Source: Cloacibacterium sp046296655
GTDB taxonomy: Bacteria; Bacteroidota; Bacteroidia; Flavobacteriales; Weeksellaceae
Direction: 5' to 3'
Length of the DNA stretch: 64,000 nt
NCBI GenBank assembly: GCA_046296655.1
Contig: JBKBLE010000001.1
Location: 62,001 to 126,000 of the forward strand
Shown: piece after piece, positions 43,519 through 52,812 of the stretch
Position numbering within the stretch: position 1 is the stretch's first letter
Layout: each line of letters opens with the position of its first letter
Notes under the pieces: model-generated
Told to the model about the DNA's origin: nothing
Databases searched by the model: none
The model's input: only the letters and a program-made list of their open reading frames with translations
Made by a program: the position numbers and the translations under genes

Positions 43519-44365
43519 TATTTTCCTTCATCATTTTAATGAAGTACGAAGGTTTAATCTCAAATTTTCTTTGGAAGTTGTCAGAGAAGTTTACCGCATT
43601 CGTGAAACCAGCCAGAGATGCTAGATTTTTGATGTCATAGTTTAAATAGGTAGCATCGTTTTTCAGTAGTTCTATAATGTAGTCGATTCTTAGATCATTA
43701 ATATAATAGTTGAATGTACACATTAATGATTTTAGAAAGATAAGGTATATTAGTGTTAAATTCTTCACTTAAAAGTCTCAATGACATCTGATTATCTGTA
43801 AACCTAAGTTCTTCTTCAAATTTATCTAGCTGTTGCAAAATATTTTGAACTAAAATAGGATTAAGTCCAGGTATTTTGTTGTAAAACTCCAGTTCAGAAG
43901 AATTTTTAGGAGCAGTAATTTTTATTTTGTCAGTTATATTAAGAGTTTTTGGATTTAGATCATCTTCCTGTTTTGATTCTACTTCTGCAAGAGTCTCTAT
44001 TTTTTCTAAAATAGGTTTCTGTGAGATAATTTCTTCAAATTTTTCTTTGTATTTTTTTTGTAAAGAGTTATAACGATTCCAATAGAATAATGATGCAAGA
44101 ATTGTTATTAATAATATTGAACTTATTATAGTTCTTTGATTTTTTAGAGAACTTTCAATTTTGTTCTTTTCATTTATGAGTTTTTGAGTTTTTGAGTGTC
44201 ATATTCTTTATTGATCATAGAGAATAGGTACTTATAATTTTTTTCATAATTTTTATCAAGAGACATTAAGGTGTTGATATATTTTAATTGCTTATCTCTA
44301 TTGCCAATGGAGTCATCTCAGAGCAGCGGAGGAGATTTTTTAAAGACATCATCACAATTATTCAT
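43499..44365 (-). pseudogene. Decayed AraC-family regulator
   Basis: Minus-strand remains in several frames. A 5' frame from the ATG at 44363-44365 (MNNCDDVFKKSPPLL) meets an in-frame TGA and then reads DDSIGNRDKQLKYINTLMSLD up to a stop near 44200. A second frame reads INEKNKIESSLKNQRTI, a transmembrane stretch (SSILLITILASLFYWN), a Glu/Lys linker and LSEEFNTNIPYLSKIINVY. A third, to the stop at 43499, reads NYYINDLRIDYIIELL and LASLAGFTNAVNFSDNFQRKF, the second helix-turn-helix of AraC proteins. Intact relatives have TPRs, one membrane helix and an AraC domain. At least two frameshifts and one nonsense codon; the N-terminal TPR part is missing. Confidence 0.8.
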
Positions 44366-44483
44366 ACATTCATATTAATTAAGTTGAGCTTAACACAGTA
44401 TTTCACTTGAAATATTGTGTTTTGTTTTGTAATTGAAAAATAATCAAAAAAATCAATTTATTTTATCAATTCCATAATTTTAT

Positions 44484-44491
44484 TATCTTTG
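44484..44491 (+). promoter_or_regulatory. -7 promoter element of the E1 fusion gene
   Basis: TATCTTTG fits TAnnTTTG and lies 20 bp before the ATG at 44512. Confidence 0.55.
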
Positions 44492-44511
44492 TAAAAATCC
44501 TTATCCAAGAT

Positions 44512-46941
44512 ATGCAAACTACTTATATCGAAACACAAACAGTTTCTTTTCAAGATTTTAAGAATCAAATATTAGCAGACTATAAACTAGGTAGAATTTC
44601 TCGTGAAATGTCTTACATGGCAAGGAGAGAAGTTTTAACAGGTAAAGCTAAGTTCGGGATTGTAGGTGATGGTAAAGAACTACCTCAATTAGCTATGGCA
44701 AAAGTTTTTAGAAATGGAGATTTTAGAAGTGGTTATTACAGAGACCAAACTTTCGCATTAGCAGTTGGTGCTTTATCAGTAGAGAGTTTCTTTGCACAAT
44801 TATATGCAGATACTTCTGTAGAAAGAGAACCTGCTTCAGCTGGAAGACAAATGAATGGTCACTTTGCAACACGCAGTTTAAATGAAGATGGAACTTGGAA
44901 AGATTTAACTCAAATTAAAAATATATCATCAGATATTTCGACAACTGCAGGACAAATGCCTAGACTTCTAGGTTTGGCTCAAGCTTCAAAGGTTTACAAA
45001 TCGGTAAAATTTCACGGTTCAGAAAAATTCAGCAATAATGGAAACGAAGTTGCTTTCGGAACCATCGGTGATGCGTCTACTGCAGAAGGTCATTTCTGGG
45101 AAACTTTGAACGCAGCTTGTGCTTTGCAAGTTCCTATGATTTTATCCATTTGGGATGATGGTTACGGAATTTCTGTTCCTACTCATGACCAAAGAGCAAA
45201 AGAAGACATGGCAGAAATGCTTTCTGGTTTTCAAAGAAAAAAAGGAAAAACAGAAGGTTGCGAAATTATTCAAGTAAAAGCTTGGGATTATCCTGCACTT
45301 ATTGATGCTTATGCAAGAGCAGAGCATTTTGCCAGAACAGAGTCCGTACCTGTAGTAATTCACGTAACAGATGTTACACAACCTCAAGGTCACTCTACAT
45401 CTGGTTCTCACGAAAGATATAAATCTGAAGAAAGATTAAAATGGGAAGCAGATTTCGACTGCTTAGAAAAATTTAAAGAATGGATTCTTAATTATTCTAT
45501 TGAAATTGAAGGCAAAGAAGAAATTTTAGCTACAGTAGAAGAACTTGAAAATATAGAAAAAGAAGCGAAAAAAATAGCAAAAGACGGTCAGAAAAAGGCT
45601 TGGGATAATTATAGAAATTCTATAGAAGTTATTAAAAATGAGGTGCTTCCATTAGTAGAGAATCTAAAATCTCAGAATAGCGAAGTAGAAGCAGAACTGC
45701 AAAAATTCGGTTCTTTGATTTCTTATGCTAAAAAGGATGTATTCAGTTTGATGAGAAAAGTTTTGCTTTTGACTAGAACTCATCAATCTACTGAAAGACA
45801 ATGGCTTGCTTCTAAATATCAACAGCTTTTAGCGCAAGAAAAAGATAATTATTCATCACACTTGTATTCAGAATCTGAATGGAAATCTACCAATGTAAAA
45901 GAAGTAAAACCAGTTTACTCAGAAAATTCTGAAATGGTAGATGGAAGAGTAGTGGTAAGAAATAATTTTGATAAAATCTTTGAAAAATATCCTGAAACTT
46001 TGGTTTTCGGTGAAGATGCAGGAAATATTGGTGATGTAAACCAAGGTTTAGAGGGACTTCAAGAAAAATATGGAAAAGTAAGAGTAGCAGATACTGGTAT
46101 TAGAGAAGCTACAATTTTGGGACAAGGAATTGGTATGGCAATGCGTGGACTTCGTCCGATTGCAGAAATTCAGTATTTAGACTATATTTTATACTGTTTA
46201 CAAGGAATTAGTGATGATCTGGCAACACTTCATTACAGAACAAAAGGTGGACAAAAAGCACCAGTTATCATCAGAACTCGTGGTCATAGATTAGAAGGAA
46301 TTTGGCACTCTGGTTCACCAATGGCGGGAATTATTAACCTAGTAAGAGGTGTTAATGTTTTGGTTCCTAGAAATTTAACTAAAGCAGCAGGTTTTTATAA
46401 CACGATGCTTCAGAGTGATGAACCCGCAATTATTGTAGAAACGCTCAATGGTTATAGACTAAAAGAAAAACAACCGGATAATTTAGGTGAATTCACCGTT
46501 CCTGTTGGAAAAATTGAAGTAACTAAAGAAGGAAAAGATGTTACTTTAGTAACTTATGGTTCTACTTGGAGATTGGTAATGGAAGCTGCCGAAGAATTAG
46601 AAAAATTAGGGATTTCTGCGGAAGTTATTGATATTCAGTCTCTAATTCCATTTGATATTTCACATGAAATTGCAGAAAGCGTGAAGAAAACCAATCGTTT
46701 AGTGATTATAGATGAAGACGTAGAAGGCGGAACTTCTGCATTTATTCTTCAGCAAATTGTAGAAAAACAAAAAGCATTCAGATATTTGGATTCGGCTCCG
46801 TTAACGATTACAGCAAATGATCACCGACCAGCTTATGCAAGTGATGGAGATTATTTCTCAAAACCATCTGTAGATGATATGGTAGAGAAAATATATGCAG
46901 TTTTTCATGAAGTGAATCCAATTCAATTTCCAAAAATTTAA
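44512..46941 (+). CDS. 2-oxoacid dehydrogenase E1, alpha-beta fusion
   Basis: Thiamine-diphosphate E1 component with alpha and beta subunits fused in one 809-residue chain. Alpha part (about 1-390): YYRDQTFALAVGA, and GDASTAEGHFWETLN with the ThDP/magnesium-binding GDAS...N. Beta part (about 480-809): VFGEDAG, REATILGQGIGMAMRG and RTRGHRLEG. It decarboxylates branched-chain 2-oxoacids, pyruvate or a related acid and passes the acyl group to E2 lipoyl. E3 (lpdA) lies 360 bp downstream; E2 is not in the window. Substrate most like branched-chain by family, relevant to iso-fatty acids, but not proven. Confidence 0.9.
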   Translation: MQTTYIETQTVSFQDFKNQILADYKLGRISREMSYMARREVLTGKAKFGIVGDGKELPQLAMAKVFRNGDFRSGYYRDQTFALAVGALSVESFFAQLYADTSVEREPASAGRQMNGHFATRSLNEDGTWKDLTQIKNISSDISTTAGQMPRLLGLAQASKVYKSVKFHGSEKFSNNGNEVAFGTIGDASTAEGHFWETLNAACALQVPMILSIWDDGYGISVPTHDQRAKEDMAEMLSGFQRKKGKTEGCEIIQVKAWDYPALIDAYARAEHFARTESVPVVIHVTDVTQPQGHSTSGSHERYKSEERLKWEADFDCLEKFKEWILNYSIEIEGKEEILATVEELENIEKEAKKIAKDGQKKAWDNYRNSIEVIKNEVLPLVENLKSQNSEVEAELQKFGSLISYAKKDVFSLMRKVLLLTRTHQSTERQWLASKYQQLLAQEKDNYSSHLYSESEWKSTNVKEVKPVYSENSEMVDGRVVVRNNFDKIFEKYPETLVFGEDAGNIGDVNQGLEGLQEKYGKVRVADTGIREATILGQGIGMAMRGLRPIAEIQYLDYILYCLQGISDDLATLHYRTKGGQKAPVIIRTRGHRLEGIWHSGSPMAGIINLVRGVNVLVPRNLTKAAGFYNTMLQSDEPAIIVETLNGYRLKEKQPDNLGEFTVPVGKIEVTKEGKDVTLVTYGSTWRLVMEAAEELEKLGISAEVIDIQSLIPFDISHEIAESVKKTNRLVIIDEDVEGGTSAFILQQIVEKQKAFRYLDSAPLTITANDHRPAYASDGDYFSKPSVDDMVEKIYAVFHEVNPIQFPKI

Positions 46942-46944
46942 AAA

Positions 46945-47184
46945 ATGAAAATTTTATTTGTAATTATAGCAGCTTTTACGCTTTCGAGTTGTGCTGTGGC
47001 AAAAATCCAAGATTGCCCAGAAGAAAAAATCATCAATAGAATGCCTACAATCATAGATGGAAATGCTCCCAAAATTCCAAATGAATATTACATTTACAAA
47101 GGAGAAAGAAGAGAAATCAAGGAATTTGATGCAGCTTGGATAGAGAAAAACTGCCCGAATATAAAAGTACAAGAAGTTTATTAA
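46945..47184 (+). CDS. Small putative lipoprotein
   Basis: 79 residues, starting 3 bp after the E1 stop codon, so translationally close-coupled. Signal peptide with lipobox-like LSSC (lipidated Cys16, then AVAKI). The mature part is about 63 residues with Cys24, Cys70 and an EYYIYKGERREIKEF core; two cysteines could pair. I do not recognise the family. The position between E1 and lpdA is odd for an envelope protein and may reflect chance operon sharing. Confidence 0.7.
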   Translation: MKILFVIIAAFTLSSCAVAKIQDCPEEKIINRMPTIIDGNAPKIPNEYYIYKGERREIKEFDAAWIEKNCPNIKVQEVY

Positions 47185-47196
47185 GTTAAATAAAGA

Positions 47197-47228
47197 AACA
47201 ACTCTTATCAGGAGTTGTTTTTTTTTCA
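47197..47228 (+). terminator. Rho-independent terminator
   Basis: AACAACTC and GAGTTGTT arms with an 8-nt loop and nine T, just after the small lipoprotein. It separates the E1 unit from lpdA. Confidence 0.88.
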
Positions 47229-47304
47229 AAAAATCATATTTATATCATAGTAAAACCCGAATTTTCTGAAAAATTCCGTAAATTCGCAAAAATTTAATCT
47301 CGAA

Positions 47305-48693
47305 ATGAATTACGATATTATTGTTATAGGTTCTGGACCTGGTGGTTACGTAACCGCAATTAGAGCATCACAATTAGGTTTTAAAACGGCTATCATAGAA
47401 AAAGAAAATCTAGGTGGTATTTGTTTAAACTGGGGGTGTATTCCTACCAAAGCATTACTTAAATCTGCTCAAGTTTTTAACTATATAAAACACGCCGAAG
47501 ATTACGGTCTTAATAAAGTAGAGGGAAGTTTTGATTTTCCTAATGTAATTGCTAGAAGTAGAGGAGTTGCTACTAAAATGAGTGGCGGAATTTCTTTCTT
47601 GATGAAGAAAAATAAAATTGACGTTATCATGGGAACTGCCAAAGTTCAAAAAGGCAAAAAAGTTTCGGTAACAGATAAAGAAGGAAAAGTTTCTGAATAT
47701 TCAGCAAATCATATTATCATTGCAACGGGAGCTCGTTCTAGAGAATTGCCGAATCTTCCACAAGATGGAGTAAAAGTAATTGGTTACAGACAAGCTTTGT
47801 CTTTACCAACTCAACCGAAATCTATGATTGTAGTAGGTTCTGGAGCAATCGGAGTAGAGTTTGCAGATTTTTATAATACAATGGGAACTAAAGTGACGAT
47901 TGTAGAATTTATGCCAAATATCGTTCCTGTAGAAGATGAAGAAATTTCTAAGCACTTAGAAAAATCTCTTAAAAAATCTGGAATTGATATCATGACCAAT
48001 GCGTCTGTAGAATCTGTAGATACTTCTGGAAACGGTGTTAAAGCCAATGTAAAAACCAAAGATGGAAACATTACACTAGAAGCAGATATTCTACTTTCGG
48101 CAGTTGGTATTACTGCAAATATTGAAAACATTGGACTTGAAGAAGTAGGAATTGCTACAGATAAAGGTAGAGTATTGGTAAATGAATGGTACCAAACTTC
48201 TGTTCCTGGTTATTATGCAATTGGTGATATAATTCCTACTCAAGCTTTGGCTCACGTAGCATCAGCAGAAGGAATTACTTGTGTAGAAAAAATCAAAGGA
48301 ATGCACGTAGAAACAATTGACTACGGAAATATTCCTGGTTGTACTTACTGTCATCCAGAAATTGCATCTGTTGGTTTAACTGAAAAACAAGCTAAAGAAA
48401 AAGGATACGAAATTAAAGTTGGTAAATTCCCACTTTCTGCATCTGGTAAAGCTACCGCAAATGGTAATACAGATGGTTTCATCAAAGTAATTTTTGATGC
48501 AAAATACGGAGAATGGTTAGGTTGCCACATGATTGGTGACGGTGTTACAGATATGATAGCAGAAGTGGTGGTTGCTAGAAAATTAGAAACTACTGGTCAC
48601 GAAATCATCAAATCTATTCACCCGCATCCAACTGTTTCTGAAGCAATTATGGAAGCAGTAGCTGCTGCTTACGGAGAAGTGATTCACATCTAA
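47305..48693 (+). CDS. lpdA: Dihydrolipoyl dehydrogenase (E3)
   Basis: FAD disulfide oxidoreductase that reoxidises dihydrolipoamide in 2-oxoacid dehydrogenase complexes and the glycine cleavage system. 462 residues. IGSGPGGYVTAIRA is the FAD loop; redox pair Cys40/Cys45 in GGICLNWGCIPTK; VVGSGAIGVEFA is the NAD loop; the catalytic His/Glu are in HPHPTVSE near 441-448. Full length. A terminator separates it from the upstream E1 unit, so it has its own promoter (TAAATTCG-like box about 25 bp upstream). Confidence 0.96.
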   Translation: MNYDIIVIGSGPGGYVTAIRASQLGFKTAIIEKENLGGICLNWGCIPTKALLKSAQVFNYIKHAEDYGLNKVEGSFDFPNVIARSRGVATKMSGGISFLMKKNKIDVIMGTAKVQKGKKVSVTDKEGKVSEYSANHIIIATGARSRELPNLPQDGVKVIGYRQALSLPTQPKSMIVVGSGAIGVEFADFYNTMGTKVTIVEFMPNIVPVEDEEISKHLEKSLKKSGIDIMTNASVESVDTSGNGVKANVKTKDGNITLEADILLSAVGITANIENIGLEEVGIATDKGRVLVNEWYQTSVPGYYAIGDIIPTQALAHVASAEGITCVEKIKGMHVETIDYGNIPGCTYCHPEIASVGLTEKQAKEKGYEIKVGKFPLSASGKATANGNTDGFIKVIFDAKYGEWLGCHMIGDGVTDMIAEVVVARKLETTGHEIIKSIHPHPTVSEAIMEAVAAAYGEVIHI

Positions 48694-48711
48694 TATTTAT
48701 CTAATAAATAC

Positions 48712-48743
48712 AAAAAAACCACAGTATTTGCTGTGGTTTTTTT
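48712..48743. terminator. Terminator of lpdA
   Basis: AAAAACCACAG, loop TATTTG, CTGTGGTTTTTTT. Strong hairpin with T run. Confidence 0.9.
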
Positions 48744-48771
48744 AATTTTAACAAATGAAACTAATAATAAT

Positions 48772-49539
48772 ATGAAGAAAGAAATCGGGTTAGTACTTTC
48801 AGGTGGTGGAACTAAGGGAATTGCAGAAGCTGGCGCACTAAAATTTTTAGAAGAAAAAAATATTTTTCCAGAAGTCATTGCAGGAACGAGTGCTGGTGCA
48901 ATTGTTGGTGGATTATATTCTTTTGGAAAATCTCCTGATGAGATTTTAGAATTTTTTAAATCGGTTTATTTTTTCAATTGGAAACATTTTACGCTTACTA
49001 AACCGGGAATTATCAATTCTGAAGTTTTTAGATTGTACTTGAAACCCATTATTGGAGAAATTAAAATTAAAGATTTAAAATTAGAATTGCTCATTACTGC
49101 TACTGATTTGGTTCAAGGCGTTACGCACGTTTTTGATGGAGACACTTATTTGCTTGATGCGATTATAGCTTCATGTTCGGTTCCAGGTTTGACCAGTCCT
49201 TTTCAAAAAGATGGAATGTTATTAAGTGATGGCGGAATTTTGAATAATTTTCCTTCAAATCTCATCAGAGAGAAATGTGAAAAACTAATTGGAGTATATG
49301 TTTCGCCACTTCAAGATATTGAAGGCAAAAAGCTCAACAGTATCAAAGCGGTTTCTACCAGAGCTTATGAATTGCTGAGCCATAGTGTAGAAAAACATAA
49401 ATTCAAAGATTGTGATTGGTTTATTTCTCCCAAAGAGTTATCTAATTATGGAATGTTCGAGAGGAATAAAGCCAGAATGAACGAAATCTTTAAATTAGGT
49501 TACGACGAAGCAGTAAAAACTTTCCCCGAAAATTTTTAG
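48772..49539 (+). CDS. Patatin-like phospholipase (RssA-like)
   Basis: 255 residues from the ATG at 48772; an upstream in-frame ATG at 48733 lies in the lpdA terminator. Serine/aspartate catalytic dyad acyl hydrolase: GGGTKG at 11-16 (oxyanion hole), GTSAGA with nucleophile Ser40, and SDGGILNNFP with Asp153. Cytoplasmic, no signal peptide, unlike the T9SS-exported patatins of the phylum. Substrate unknown; probably lipid turnover. Convergent with dgkA, 6 bp between stop codons. Confidence 0.92.
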   Translation: MKKEIGLVLSGGGTKGIAEAGALKFLEEKNIFPEVIAGTSAGAIVGGLYSFGKSPDEILEFFKSVYFFNWKHFTLTKPGIINSEVFRLYLKPIIGEIKIKDLKLELLITATDLVQGVTHVFDGDTYLLDAIIASCSVPGLTSPFQKDGMLLSDGGILNNFPSNLIREKCEKLIGVYVSPLQDIEGKKLNSIKAVSTRAYELLSHSVEKHKFKDCDWFISPKELSNYGMFERNKARMNEIFKLGYDEAVKTFPENF

Positions 49540-49545
49540 TATTTT

Positions 49546-49905
49546 CTAAAAAACATATTTCGAATAGACTAAAACTCCTGTAATTAAGGAAAGTAGAGTA
49601 GCTGTTACCACACTAGCGGCTGCTAAATCTTTGATTAAGCCTATTTTTTCATTGAAATGAGGTTCTATGAAATCACAAATTTTTTCAATGGCTGTATTGA
49701 TGATTTCTGCAATGAGAACCAAAAAACAAACGATAAAAATTAAAACAGCATCTGTAGAATTTAATTGAAAATAAACCATTAAAAATAAATTAATGACAAG
49801 TGCTAAAACTTCTAACTGAAAGTTTCTTTCGGTTTTTAGCATCCAAAAAAGTCCTTTGAAAGCATAATAAACACTTTTGTAAAACGGAGGTCTTTTCATT
49901 ACCAA
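49546..49905 (-). CDS. dgkA: Diacylglycerol kinase family protein (undecaprenol/DAG kinase)
   Basis: 119-residue integral membrane kinase. Three helices, with FKGLFWMLKTERNFQLE before helix 1 and the signature EIINTAIEKICDFIEP (about 66-81) holding catalytic Glu and Asn. The last helix ends VLVYSKYVF. It phosphorylates diacylglycerol or undecaprenol, recycling membrane lipids. Its start overlaps the 3' end of the M28 peptidase gene by 7 bp, so it is translated from that transcript. Confidence 0.9.
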   Translation of the reverse strand: MVMKRPPFYKSVYYAFKGLFWMLKTERNFQLEVLALVINLFLMVYFQLNSTDAVLIFIVCFLVLIAEIINTAIEKICDFIEPHFNEKIGLIKDLAAASVVTATLLSLITGVLVYSKYVF

Positions 49906-51263
49906 TTTTTATCAACCATGTAAATAAGTTGTGTCATAACCACAGCTCCCAACAATAATTCTCTGCGATTTACTTTCTCGAAAGTGTCTTCTGGAGTATG
50001 ATGAATGTCAAAATATCTTTGTGAATCTGTTACCAATCCAGATGCAGGAATTTTAAGTTCTCTCAATGGTTCTATGTCTACGCCAGAATGATCTCCTGCA
50101 AATTCATAAATTCCGTATGGGTTAAAAAGTTTTTCCCAAGATTTCATAGATTTGGCTTTATCAGGATGCATTCCTAAACTAAAACTTCTCGGCGTAAAAC
50201 CTCCACTGTCACTTTCTAAGGCAAAAACGTGCGGTTCTTCTGATTTTTTTACCGTTTCCATGTACGTTTTTCCACCTCTTACACCATTTTCTTCATTGGC
50301 AAAACAAACAACTCTTATGGTATGATTATTTTTGAGTTTTAAATTTTTGAAAGTTCTCAGCACTTCTATACTTTGTACAATTCCAGCACCATCATCATGA
50401 GCGCCTTCACCTACATCCCAAGAATCAAGATGTGCGCCAACTACAATAACTTTTTCGTCTGATTTTCCTTTGATTTCGCCAATGACAGATTTGGTCATCA
50501 TTTGTCCATTCATTCCGCAATTAGAATTGAGAACGGCTTGAACTTTTTGTTTTTTGAGTAAAATTTCTTCTAAATAATCCGCAGACTCTGCACCGATTGC
50601 AACGGCAGGAATTTTAGGAATTCCATCTTCGTAACGAGTAGAACCAGTATGAGGAACATCGTCAAAAGAAGAAGTAAGTGAACGAATAATTACGGCTTTT
50701 CCGCCTTTTTTTGCTACTTCAGATGGAGTAACTCTTCTGTATTTTCCAGCATCTCCGTAGGCTTGTCCAGTTACCACAAACTCTTGTTTAAAGGCATAGT
50801 TGAAAAACACAATTTTATCTTTTACAGCATAATCTGGTAATTTTTCGAAATCTTCTAAAGTTTTTACTAAAATCACTTCGCCTTCCAAATCTTTACCTTT
50901 GGTTCCTTCGGAATTGCCTAAAGAAAGCATCTTTACTTCTTTCCATTTTCCGTGATTCACTCTTAATTTTAAAGATTCATCACCACGAGTCCAAACGTTT
51001 ACCATTACAGGTTGAAACCAAACTTGGTCTGCACCAGCTTCTAGCAGTTTTTTCATCGCCCAGTCTGCAGATTTTTCGTAATTACTGCTTCCAGATAATC
51101 TATTGCCAATGTCTTTGGTTAATTCTCTTAGGTCTTCGTAAGATTTACCATTGACCAAAATTTCGTCTGAAATTTTCTTGAATTGAAGAGAATCTTGTTT
51201 GAAATTTTGAGACCAAAAAAATCCGCCCAAAAAGAGCGGAAGTATGTAAAATAGTTTCTTCAT
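49899..51263 (-). CDS. M28-family zinc aminopeptidase/carboxypeptidase Q-like, secreted
   Basis: 454 residues from the ATG at 51263 (MKKLFYILPLFLGGFFWSQ, a signal peptide). A longer in-frame start would run back into the DUF1015 gene and is rejected. The two-zinc site is readable: GAHLDSWDVGEGAHDDGAG supplies His and the bridging Asp, ANEENG the catalytic Glu pair, ESDSGG an Asp and HHTPEDT the last His. A protease-associated-like insert precedes it. Periplasmic or secreted exopeptidase. It follows DUF1015 by 59 bp and overlaps dgkA. Confidence 0.92.
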   Translation of the reverse strand: MKKLFYILPLFLGGFFWSQNFKQDSLQFKKISDEILVNGKSYEDLRELTKDIGNRLSGSSNYEKSADWAMKKLLEAGADQVWFQPVMVNVWTRGDESLKLRVNHGKWKEVKMLSLGNSEGTKGKDLEGEVILVKTLEDFEKLPDYAVKDKIVFFNYAFKQEFVVTGQAYGDAGKYRRVTPSEVAKKGGKAVIIRSLTSSFDDVPHTGSTRYEDGIPKIPAVAIGAESADYLEEILLKKQKVQAVLNSNCGMNGQMMTKSVIGEIKGKSDEKVIVVGAHLDSWDVGEGAHDDGAGIVQSIEVLRTFKNLKLKNNHTIRVVCFANEENGVRGGKTYMETVKKSEEPHVFALESDSGGFTPRSFSLGMHPDKAKSMKSWEKLFNPYGIYEFAGDHSGVDIEPLRELKIPASGLVTDSQRYFDIHHTPEDTFEKVNRRELLLGAVVMTQLIYMVDKNW

Positions 51264-51322
51264 GTTCTGATTTCTTTTTGGAAATCTAAAAGTACTATTT
51301 TTTTGTAATAAATCAAGAAAAA

Positions 51323-52573
51323 TTACCAATCCATGTCGTACATTAACAGTGCAGTAACCAATTTTGGCTCTATGTAAGTACATTTTGGAGGCATTTGTAA
51401 ATTCTGATTTGCCAGTTTGGTAATATCATTAAAACTTACTGGGAACAATCCAAAGCCAACGGAATAATCGCCAGAATCTACTTGTTCTTTAAGTTTGATA
51501 ATTCCTTCAATATTAGAATTTCCTTTTACAAAATTCATTCTGCTGTTTTCTTCTTCCTCATAATCATTAATCCCAAGAATAGGTTTGAAGATATATTTGT
51601 CTAATAAATGATGGTCTACATTATCTAATCCTTGGTCTAAATCTCTGAGATTATGTTTTACGTGCAGTGAATAGAATTTACCGCCTAAATACATAGAAAT
51701 GTGGAATTTCTGTGAAGGATAGTAAGCGTTTTCACCTTTTTCGTGGATAAGGAAGTTCTCTGATACTTTTTGTAAAAATTCTTCTTCAGAATTTCCGTTT
51801 AAATCTTTTACAACTCTGTTATAGTCATTAATTTTAATCGATTGACTAGAAACAATAAAGCTGAAAACAAAATTATAAGGTTCATTGCCATTATGTCTTT
51901 TGTTTTTTTCTTTGTGTTTTTGAGCGCATAAAGCTGCAGAAGCTATTCTGTGGTGACCATCTGCTACATAAAAAGAATCAATTTGGTCTATTACTTCTTT
52001 AAATTGCTGAAGTTTTAGACGATTGTCTATTCTCCACACTTTGTGTCTTACTCCAGTTTCGTCTGTATGATTAATAATGGGAACGTTTTTTTCTTCGTGA
52101 TTCATCAGTAATTCTATCTTAGAATTAGCTTGATAGGTAAGAAGAACTGGTTCTGCTTGAAGTGAAACTTTTTCTAAGAAATGAGCGAGTTTTTCTTTTT
52201 TATAGGTAAGGGTAGATTCATGTTTTTTGATTTTTCCGTTCCAGAAATCTTCTACACTTGTCAATCCTAATAATCCTCTGAAAACAGATTTATTGGGTAA
52301 AATTTGTTCATACAAATAATAAGAAGAGCTGTCTTGAAGAAGTTTATTGTCGCCCAACATTTCTTCGTAATTGCTTCTTACTTTTCGTAGATTTCTATCA
52401 ACATCTTTCGATTTGCTGCATACATATGGTTTAATCATCTGTATGTAAGAAGAGTCTTCCGTCGCTTTTTTATTGATTTCTTCCTGCGTAAAATTATCCA
52501 AAGGTTGAGTTGGGAATTTATCAATATAATCAGGGTGCGGTCTAACTCCTCTAAATGGTTTAAAAACTGGCAT
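51323..52573 (-). CDS. DUF1015-family protein
   Basis: 416 residues, cytoplasmic. Starts FKPFRGVRPHPDYIDKFPTQ, with the family pattern P(F/W)RG-RP; YVADGHHRIASA near 205 is the most conserved block and resembles the ParB/Srx-like phosphotransfer signature; the C-terminus has MPPKCTYIEPK. The family commonly sits beside serA and serC in Bacteroidota, as here, and ParB-type relatives include a serine kinase. A link to serine or phosphoserine is therefore plausible but unproven. A MITE-like element separates it from serA. Confidence 0.88.
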   Translation of the reverse strand: MPVFKPFRGVRPHPDYIDKFPTQPLDNFTQEEINKKATEDSSYIQMIKPYVCSKSKDVDRNLRKVRSNYEEMLGDNKLLQDSSSYYLYEQILPNKSVFRGLLGLTSVEDFWNGKIKKHESTLTYKKEKLAHFLEKVSLQAEPVLLTYQANSKIELLMNHEEKNVPIINHTDETGVRHKVWRIDNRLKLQQFKEVIDQIDSFYVADGHHRIASAALCAQKHKEKNKRHNGNEPYNFVFSFIVSSQSIKINDYNRVVKDLNGNSEEEFLQKVSENFLIHEKGENAYYPSQKFHISMYLGGKFYSLHVKHNLRDLDQGLDNVDHHLLDKYIFKPILGINDYEEEENSRMNFVKGNSNIEGIIKLKEQVDSGDYSVGFGLFPVSFNDITKLANQNLQMPPKCTYIEPKLVTALLMYDMDW

Positions 52574-52644
52574 GTTCTACGTTTAATTAATTTGAGGTTT
52601 TATATAGTTTAATTTTTTAAATTTTGCGAATATAATAAATTTTT

Positions 52645-52812
52645 AAATTATAATTGAATGTCCGTTTAGTGTCATAAAGCACTAAATTTTATGGTTTAGA
52701 AAAATTTGACTAAAGTAACTGATTGATTTTCAATAATATTTAATTTTTATAAATCTTCAAAATTGTTTCAAAATTGCAATTATGCTTTAAAACGGACATT
52801 CAATAAATTATA
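52645..52812. mobile_element. MITE-like element with 8-bp target duplication
   Basis: The element itself is 152 bp (52653-52804). Perfect 15-bp terminal inverted repeats: ATTGAATGTCCGTTT at 52653-52667 and AAACGGACATTCAAT at 52790-52804, with a further inverted TAAAGCA word just inside. It is flanked on both sides by the direct repeat AAATTATA (52645-52652 and 52805-52812), as left by transposition. The interior is AT-rich and non-coding, so it must have been moved by a transposase in trans. The right duplication overlaps the serA stop codon. Confidence 0.78.

Noticed and set aside
51264..51383. Extended start of the M28 peptidase
   Set aside because: It would run back into the DUF1015 coding region and hide an obvious signal peptide at MKKLFYILPLF.
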